In this document: positions 58,231 to 64,000 of the stretch, in pieces | Numbering within the stretch: position 1 is the stretch's first letter | Layout: every line of letters begins with the position of its first letter | Assembly (NCBI GenBank): GCA_950295325.1 | Contig: OX485809.1 | Location: 10,664,001 to 10,728,000 of the forward strand | Reading direction: 5' to 3' | Origin: Polytrichum commune | Taxonomy: Eukaryota; Streptophyta; Polytrichopsida; Polytrichales; Polytrichaceae | Length of the DNA: 64,000 bases | Position numbers and translations under genes: made by a program | The notes under the pieces: model-generated | What the model was told of the DNA's origin: nothing | Databases searched by the model: none | What the model saw: the letters and a program-made list of their open reading frames with translations, nothing else

Positions 58231-59556
58231 CTCCCATTTTGGGTTTTTGTCTTTTGCATTCTCCATTTCCTTGGGAGGCCTGCCATAGAACTCCCACACA
58301 TCCCTCGAGGCCATTATATTCCTAATCCAGGATGCCTGATACGCCTTCTTTTTATTCCCCATGTTGAAAAACCTGGAGATGTCACTGAGGACGGTCTCGT
58401 TGTCCGACCAAACCACCAGTGCCTTCCATACCTTCAGCTTCTCCTTCTGGTTGTTGGGGTCGTCCCATTCACTCATCAGCTGGATTTTTTTGGAGGCCTC
58501 GACACTGTGCTGGCCGTCAATCAGCCAGAAATCTCCTTTAGAAATCGCCGGCCACATATCAGCCGTAGGCATTCTTTTTAGCCCCTGGGGCATCACGACA
58601 ATTGTCTGCCCGTCGTCCTTGAACTGCCTGCCCAAGATTTGAGCGACCATCCAGTCGACATAGACATTCTCCTTGGCTCGGACACATTTTTCAGGTGGCG
58701 CAAGGTGGCATTGTGCAATGTTCACCTCGAACTGGAAGTCCCTGCTCATGAAGAAGCAATGGAGGCATTTCGTCTCAAAATTGTCGTTGATTTTTTGAAT
58801 TTCCCCAGCATCAACCTCTTGGCCAGGCTTGGGCATCCGCAACTCTGGCGAAACTGGCTCGGTGGTCATGACTGATGACTCTCTTGCCCTTTTCGACGGG
58901 GTCGTCTGCCGGCTTCCTGAAGGCGTTGGCGTCTCGCTGTCAGCCGGAGTCGAGGTAGTGCTCGTTCTTCTAGAATCTGCCGGGACCGCCCGCGGAATCC
59001 TCACAGATTGGGGTCTGGAGGAACCTGCTCCTTCTTCTGTCTTGGCCTTCCGCCTGACAGGTTGTTGCGTTTTTGGTTTGCTTTGCAACGCCTTATTCAA
59101 AACCGTGATCGTTTGTTTCAGTTTTGTGAACCTGCTAGCGACCTTGGTGTTCGATACAGTGCCATCTATGAAGATGGTCTCCGGTTTTATGGTCTCCGGG
59201 TCAACGCACATCTCCTTGGCGTATAGGGGGTCGAAAGCCTCGGAGAATTGGTGCATGAACATATGCACGTTCTGCACGGCGGAGTTCTCTAGAATAACGT
59301 CCACGTGCTCCCCGAGAGCTTGGACGGAAGCAACCTCCCATCCCGTCAGCGTTGCCCAGGTGTGTTGCTCGTGGGTCCCCACTTTCACCACGAACAAGAG
59401 CTTGTACTGGGAGGCTTTCACAACCTGAACGGACCACGCAAGAACGATTCCATCCTTTGGGACGTATGAGTTGTCCTGTGGAGTTTCGTACTCCTCCCAA
59501 AGGTGGTCTGGGGCGAGCATGAACCACCTCTCTCCAGGTCTCTTTTTAGTGGCCAT
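58231..59556 (-). CDS. Exon 1 of gene X copy 2 with a DGQHS (ParB/DGQHR-like) domain
   Basis: 442 codons, fully open, from ATG 59556 to the donor GAG|gtgagt. The first 150 residues show no known domain, and a Ser/Thr/Pro-rich linker follows. Then VYVDWMVAQILGRQF, IVVMPQGLKRM, FWLIDGQHSVEASKKIQ, LKVWKALVVWSDNE and ISRFFNMGNKKKAYQ follow in order. The D-G-x-H turn, next strand and Asn helix resemble DGQHR/ParB-type proteins, here with Ser for the usual Arg. ATG 59556 is preceded by ttacag, so it may also be the first codon after a 5' UTR intron; a frame extends upstream to 59661 through a palindrome. Confidence 0.72.
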
Positions 59557-59583
59557 CTGTAAGTCCAGAAACAAAATTGTTAG

Positions 59584-59603
59584 TTTAGGTCGATCGACCC
59601 AAA
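59584..59603. repeat. 20-bp palindrome, centre AT, one mismatch, 5' of exon 1
   Basis: TTTAGGTCG left arm; 28 bp upstream of the ATG in gene orientation. Confidence 0.9.
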
Positions 59604-59668
59604 GTTTTTCAACTTGGATGTAACATAAGTGCGAATTGAAGGGTGCTCTACTGGCCATCATGAATAGG

Positions 59669-59688
59669 TTTGGGTCGACCGACCCAAA
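59669..59688. repeat. 20-bp palindrome, centre AC, 5' of exon 1
   Basis: Perfect arms. Confidence 0.95.
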
Positions 59689-59939
59689 CCCAAGCCTCGA
59701 ATAGCCTAATCGTATAAGAATTATTGGTAGAGTTAGGGTCTTAAGAATATGAATATTGTGTAGTGGTCAAATTATCCAACAGGAGAGCAATTTGTGGTGA
59801 CCTTCTAGAGCCGCGCTGGACGTATGTGGACATGCCAACAAATATCAAACGATTTCAAATTATAGCCATTTGAATATAATTTCTTGTTGATGGTGGGAAG
59901 GATGTTTATTTTGGGATATTGGATTTGTAGGTTGCAGAG

Positions 59940-59959
59940 TTTGGGTCGAGCGACCCAAA
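59940..59959. repeat. 20-bp palindrome, centre AG, promoter-proximal
   Basis: Flanked, with the next copy, by CAGCTGCAGAG repeats. Confidence 0.95.
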
Positions 59960-59971
59960 CCAGCTGCAGAG

Positions 59972-59991
59972 TTTGGGTCGGTCGACCCAAA
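59972..59991. repeat. 20-bp palindrome, centre GT, promoter-proximal
   Basis: 32 bp from the previous copy, start to start, and 35-55 bp downstream of the TATA-like box. Confidence 0.95.
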
Positions 59992-60025
59992 CTAGCTGCC
60001 CAGTTAATTCTTTATGGGTTTGGGG

Positions 60026-60034
60026 TTTTATATA
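60026..60034 (-). promoter_or_regulatory. TATA-like box of gene X copy 2
   Basis: The minus strand reads TATATAAAA, about 470 bp upstream of ATG 59556, which would place a start of transcription near 60000. Confidence 0.5.
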
Positions 60035-60369
60035 GAGGTTTCGGGCGTCTACCGAAACCATACTGTTTCAATATTCACCCATAATGTTTTACGCTGCATA
60101 TACAATGCTTATGCATTGTATATGCATGAAGACCCTAAAGGGTAAGAAGCAAGTTATGTTGAGTGAGATAAGTTACCTTGATGCAAGCTCTGCCAATCTG
60201 ATGTTGTTTTGCGAATAGGTTTTGCGAATCTGATTCTTAGAATCAGATTACACCTGAACACTCAGATATCACTAACACTCACTAAAATTCCACTCACTGG
60301 ATTTCACAAACAACTCACACACACTTCAAAACAACAAAAGCACTCTGAAATCACTACAAGGGCGCACTT

Positions 60370-60925
60370 TAAAACAAAAACACACTCCTAACCAACAAAC
60401 ACACTCTGAAATCACTCAATGCTCGTATTTTTAAACAAAACAACACTCCTAAACAACAAACACACTATGAAATCACTCAATGCGGATACTTTTACACAAA
60501 AACACTACCCTACTACAATCACTCCTAAACCCTTACAAGAAGAAGAGAGAATGAGAGACGGCGAGAAGAATGAGAGAAGAGAGAAGGAGAGTATGAGAGA
60601 ATGAGAGAATGAGTGTAAGTCGAAAGGTGCCGCTAGGCGGATGCGCCGCTTCCAGTCCTAACCAACAAACACACTCTGAAATCACTCAATGCTTGTATTT
60701 TTAAACAAAACAACACTCCTAAACAACATACACACCTTGAAATCACTCAATGCGCATATTTTTACACAAAAACACTACCCTAACCCCTAAACACACTCTA
60801 CAATCACTCCTAAACCCTTACAAGAAGAAGAGAGAATGAGAGAAGAGGGTTACAAGAATCAGAGAGGTGGAAAGGAATGAGAGAGAGAATGTGGGAAGCG
60901 GCGTTAGGCGGAGGCGCCGCTTCAC
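60370..60925. repeat. About 270-bp imperfect tandem duplication upstream of gene X
   Basis: Two copies (about 60385-60655 and 60658-60925) each contain AACAAACACACTCTGAAATC, AACACTACCC, a GAAGAAGAGAGAATGAGAG run and a GGCG...GCGCCGCTTC end. No coding signal. Confidence 0.75.
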
Positions 60926-61250
60926 GACAAGGTGAGAAATGAGGGAGAGAAAGGAGGGAGCTTGGCGCGGAGGGAGTTAAATAGACAAAGCGAAGGGTCG
61001 CCATGGGACCCAATCTGGGCCATGGGAGCGCCCCGAGCCCATCTACGGCTCACAAGCCTCGCGGGCAGCCACCCTGCCATGTGTCAACACCTTATTGGTG
61101 ATGGTGGCTACCCGAGGCTTCTGGGGTGCACACCTGGCGCCTAGCGGCCACCCGGCCTCCTGCCCGCCGAAGCCCGGCCCCGGCCTTCTAAGCCGCTATC
61201 TATAGCGGCTTAGCCCAAAAATCGAAAAGCAACATAGCCTAAGGTATTGC
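60926..61250. other. GC-rich non-coding stretch
   Basis: Contrasts with the AT-rich flanks; no protein or RNA recognised. It contains the palindrome at 61188-61213. Confidence 0.5.
61188..61213. repeat. 26-bp palindrome CTAAGCCGCTAT-CT-ATAGCGGCTTAG
   Basis: Twelve-base perfect arms around two bases, the same plan as the 20-bp gene X palindrome but with different arms. Single copy here. Confidence 0.85.
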
Positions 61251-61736
61251 ACAAAATTAACACCATCACCAACTCTGATTTTAATGGTGTTCAATTCAAT
61301 GGTCCCGCGTTGGAATTGTTTACATCATAGAATGAATCCATTATTTGTTTTAGTATTTGAATATTGTAGTCATATGGAGTAAGATGAGAGCGATACAAAG
61401 TCTAAGAGGAGTATTTCATAAGTATATTGCAATCCTCAAATGCAATTGCACGGTGCAACAATTAAAATATGGTGACAATTTACATGGTCAAGGGTTTAGT
61501 GCTCTCTATTGTAATTTCTATAACCCAAGTTCGTAGAAGATAAGGCTCTAGCCTACAATGGATATTACCCACCCAAGTAGCATTAAATTCAACATTTATA
61601 TCAGTACATAGAATTTGACATTTGAAGTACATGGGAGATACACAAAGATTACAAATTTATCTACTGCAACCCCATGGAGTTCAACATCATATGAAGCCAT
61701 TTAAGCATTAAGCTTGATGTTCGATGATCCCTCCAA

Positions 61737-61764
61737 CCTAAACCCTAAACCCTAAACCCTAAAC
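61737..61764 (-). repeat. Interstitial telomere-like repeat (CCCTAAA)
   Basis: Four consecutive CCTAAAC-phase units of the Arabidopsis-type plant telomere repeat. Confidence 0.9.
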
Positions 61765-62599
61765 ACCGCAAGCCTTAAATGAATGACACATAGGTTAAAT
61801 GACAGGGCCTTAGTGCTTGTAGTTTCCAATACAAATGTATATTGTCTTGACAACATCCTAATCATATGTGCTCACGATCATGTCAACCAATATTAAGTTA
61901 TAACAATGTCTGTCTAAAAAGAAGAGTATAATAACTTGATTATAGTATATATGATCTTCATACTAGATTTCAAATGGACTTCATGATAGTTTCAAACATC
62001 CTTGAAAGAGTGAACTAAAAAGTCCTATTCGTGATGGAATTCCCATTAATGCCTTTCACATAGGTTATCCATTGCCACACTTGTATGTTGGACAATGGAT
62101 CAACGTTGTGTGCACACATTACAAATGTCACATGTTCTTTTAAAGCTTTTCTCATTTTATTGTTGCAAATTGAAAGTTGGCCAATTTATTCAAATTTGTC
62201 ATGAGATCAATTCCTTGTTTTCAATGTATAACTTCTCATGTGAAAGTCTTCATAACGACATAAACTGTAATTGTATTTGGTGGCTTCGGCTATTGAAGTT
62301 TCATAATGTTGCCACATATATTGTCAAGATATTATTTGAAATAAACCATAATATTTGAGTCCAAGTAGAGTAATATCCTGGAAGTACATAATTTAATTTG
62401 TATGCAATGCATCAATGTGAAGTTGTGGAGGATGGGTTCTCAAAATCATTCATCAAATATCATTTTCTTCCCAATGGTGCATGTCATAGGCACATAAAAT
62501 GAGACAGTCTACCCCCATCAACAATAATTTTAATTTTTTTGACAAATATTGTTATAGGATATTGGAAGATATATTGGAGATCTTTCTTTATCATTTTTT

Positions 62600-63060
62600 T
62601 TTCATATCCTTACTAACACTATATTCAAACATGTAACTTCAACATATTACCATAGATAATATTGAGTGTTTGAGTTTACATTTGATGTTACTTACTTTCA
62701 TAGTGGTATTAGTATTGAGTAGATGCGTTCGTATTTAGTGTATCAAACTCTAAATATGTTATTTATTGTAGGGACACTACAACACTACATTTTTCGTCAA
62801 ACATTTTTTAAAACAAATAAAGTTAACTACATTTTTTTGACAGGTCAAATCACAAATAACTTAAGTTACAAAACCCAACTACACAAAATATGATATCTAG
62901 TGTTTGATACCCTATATACAAGCGCATGCACTAAATATCAATAACCATATGAAAGTCAGTGACATAAAATGTAAACTCTCACAATAAGTATTATCTATGG
63001 TAATATGTGGAATTTACATGTTTGCAATTAGTGTTAGTAAGGATGTGAAAAGAAAAAATA
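62600..63060. repeat. Foldback/MITE-like inverted repeat
   Basis: Left arm about 62600-62770, right arm about 62890-63060, imperfect: TTCAAACATGTAA on the left faces TTACATGTTTGCAA on the right, and GTTCGTATTTAGTGTATCAAAC faces GTTTGATACCCTATATACAAGC. Short AT-rich spacer, no coding. A related single-arm copy lies at 36030-36300. Confidence 0.7.
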
Positions 63061-63410
63061 TACGTGAAAGTAGAAGGTAAGCGACACATTTATGTGTAAC
63101 AGTAATTGTCAAAGATTTAAAAATTAATGTTGAGCATAGTAGGGTGGTAACAACACTAAATATAATGAAACACACACCCCATATTTTGTGTAGTTATTTC
63201 ATCACGGAATTAGCAATGTCATTTGATGGTTGGCGCCACGAAGAGCCACGAAGGCCACACATTAGTAAACTTGAAGTGAACTTCAAGATAGATTCAAATA
63301 TCATTAACAAATTGAACTAAAAAGCGACATTGGTAGTTAGTATCCCTTTAACAACGTCCACATACGTTCCTCATTGCCACACTTGCATGCGAGATAATAG
63401 AGCAATGTTC

Positions 63411-63430
63411 TAGGGTTTAGGGTTTAGGGG
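63411..63430 (+). repeat. Interstitial telomere-like repeat (TTTAGGG)
   Basis: TAGGGTTTAGGGTTTAGGGG, opposite orientation to the tract at 61737. Confidence 0.85.
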
Positions 63431-63842
63431 AGACAAATAAATAATTTTATTCATCACGACAATGGCCTCAAGCCTTGGAAACCCTTTCATAATTGCAGCC
63501 TCCAAATGGCCCAAACCCCACCTAAATAGGTTTACAATTGAAAGCATTGAATGGAGTTAAAATATTGGTTAAAATATACCGTCATGACACTTGAAAAAAT
63601 TAATGTGGCCGCCACCCTTCCTCCCAACGGCGTATGTCATATCCACACAAGACAAAAAAAAATAGATTAAATATCATAGACTAAGTCATATGACGGCTGG
63701 GGTATCAGAGGGGCATTGATAGATGTGCATTTTCTACTATAAACAGAAAACGGGGAATTATGTCAGGAGGTTTGAAATAACCTCTGCAGGAGAACAAGGC
63801 GGGAAAGACATCCAATGAGGAAGTCGGAGAAACGGAGCTGGA

Positions 63843-63852
63843 TAGTATAAAG
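63843..63852 (+). promoter_or_regulatory. TATA-like box near the right end
   Basis: AGTATAAAGGGACGC is followed by 150 bp of moderately GC-rich DNA resembling a transcribed leader. Could be a gene promoter or an LTR; the window ends before it can be decided. Confidence 0.3.
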
Positions 63853-64000
63853 GGACGCACCCCCCAAAAGTCTATCATTTTTTGCTCTTATCCCACTCTT
63901 GAATTCGTAGAGAGAACTCTTAGTCGGAGCTATACTTCAAGGTTCGTGCATGCTGCCGTTCATTAGCACTTATCCACAGCATGCAAGTTCATGAGCACCT

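Larger units (their letters stand above)
37309..59556 (-). pseudogene. Gene X copy 2, interrupted by retrotransposons
   Basis: The ancestral order on the minus strand is exon 1 59556-58231, exon 2 58027-56692, exon 3 56484-55035, exon 4 54515-54382 continuing at 39910-39227, then downstream exons 39077-38920 with 37945-37742, and 37602-37309. It is about 1,640 codons long to the stop after the phosphatase domain. Exon 1 carries a DGQHS domain and exon 4 the FCP1-like domain. A 14.5-kb family B element splits exon 4 and a solo family A LTR splits a downstream exon. Lesions are an in-frame TGA at 56149-56151, a frameshift near 55520, a TAA near 55242, and one surplus base, most likely in the C run at 57420-57430. 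Confidence 0.82.
61251..64000. other. AT-rich intergenic region
   Basis: No gene seen. Contains two telomere-like tracts, an inverted repeat, and two diverged direct copies of a segment with GAACTAAAAAG and ATTGCCACACTTG (about 61980-62100 and 63265-63400). Confidence 0.6.

Overview
The window looks like nuclear DNA of a land plant or close streptophyte relative. The evidence is GT-AG introns, Ty3/gypsy chromovirus retrotransposons with the plant-type initiator-tRNA-Met primer site (TGGTATCAGAGC), CCCTAAA-type interstitial telomere repeats, and nested LTR insertions with 5-bp target duplications. The species cannot be named from the sequence. Nothing bacterial, organellar or CRISPR-like is present. 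|| Layout: 1-14176 is a nest of LTR elements. It holds family A elements with dead gag-pol, a foreign gag fragment, and the 5' end of a family B element. 14177-17974 is the 3' half of host gene X (copy 1, + strand), with a solo LTR in one exon. 18060-18560 is its 3' flanking repeat and 18660-20580 a dead Ty3 gag-protease on the minus strand. 20862-26175 holds two opposed LTRs of a third family (D) plus a solo family A LTR. 26390-29440 is a tandem repeat array with TGTCGGATCCGACA palindromes. 29446-34141 is host gene Y (+, 8 exons visible), followed by a 139-bp tandem array (34310-35050) and AT-rich DNA. 36570-59556 is gene X copy 2 on the minus strand. It is split by a solo family A LTR (37946-38919) and by a complete 14.5-kb family B retrotransposon (39911-54381), which itself contains a complete family A element (43973-51037). 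59560-64000 is the gene X promoter side and AT-rich intergenic DNA. || Host genes: gene X (about 1,640 codons in copy 2) begins with a ParB/DGQHR-like domain (DGQHS) and ends with an FCP1/NIF-like HAD phosphatase domain whose motif I is DLNGV. Gene Y (about 1,100 codons) begins with a related-looking DGNHR domain and ends with a degenerate amino-methyltransferase-like domain. The two read as one N-terminal module joined to different C-terminal domains. Both loci carry disabling changes here. The X copies form an inverted segmental duplication around Y. || The most unusual signal is a 20-bp palindrome, TTTGGGTCG-NN-CGACCCAAA. It occurs 16 times, only in and just upstream of the two X loci, in exons, introns and the promoter region. 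Its arms are constant, its two central bases vary even between equivalent sites of the two copies, and it has no stop codon in any frame. || Transposon biology: family B has one intact gag-pol frame (once the nested insertion is discounted) and LTRs I could not tell apart. Family A has a destroyed protease site, a deleted reverse transcriptase core and a triplicated RNase H segment shared by its copies, yet its LTR pair at 43973/50064 also looks identical. A is therefore probably a non-autonomous passenger moved by B-type proteins. All sequence comparisons were made by eye.
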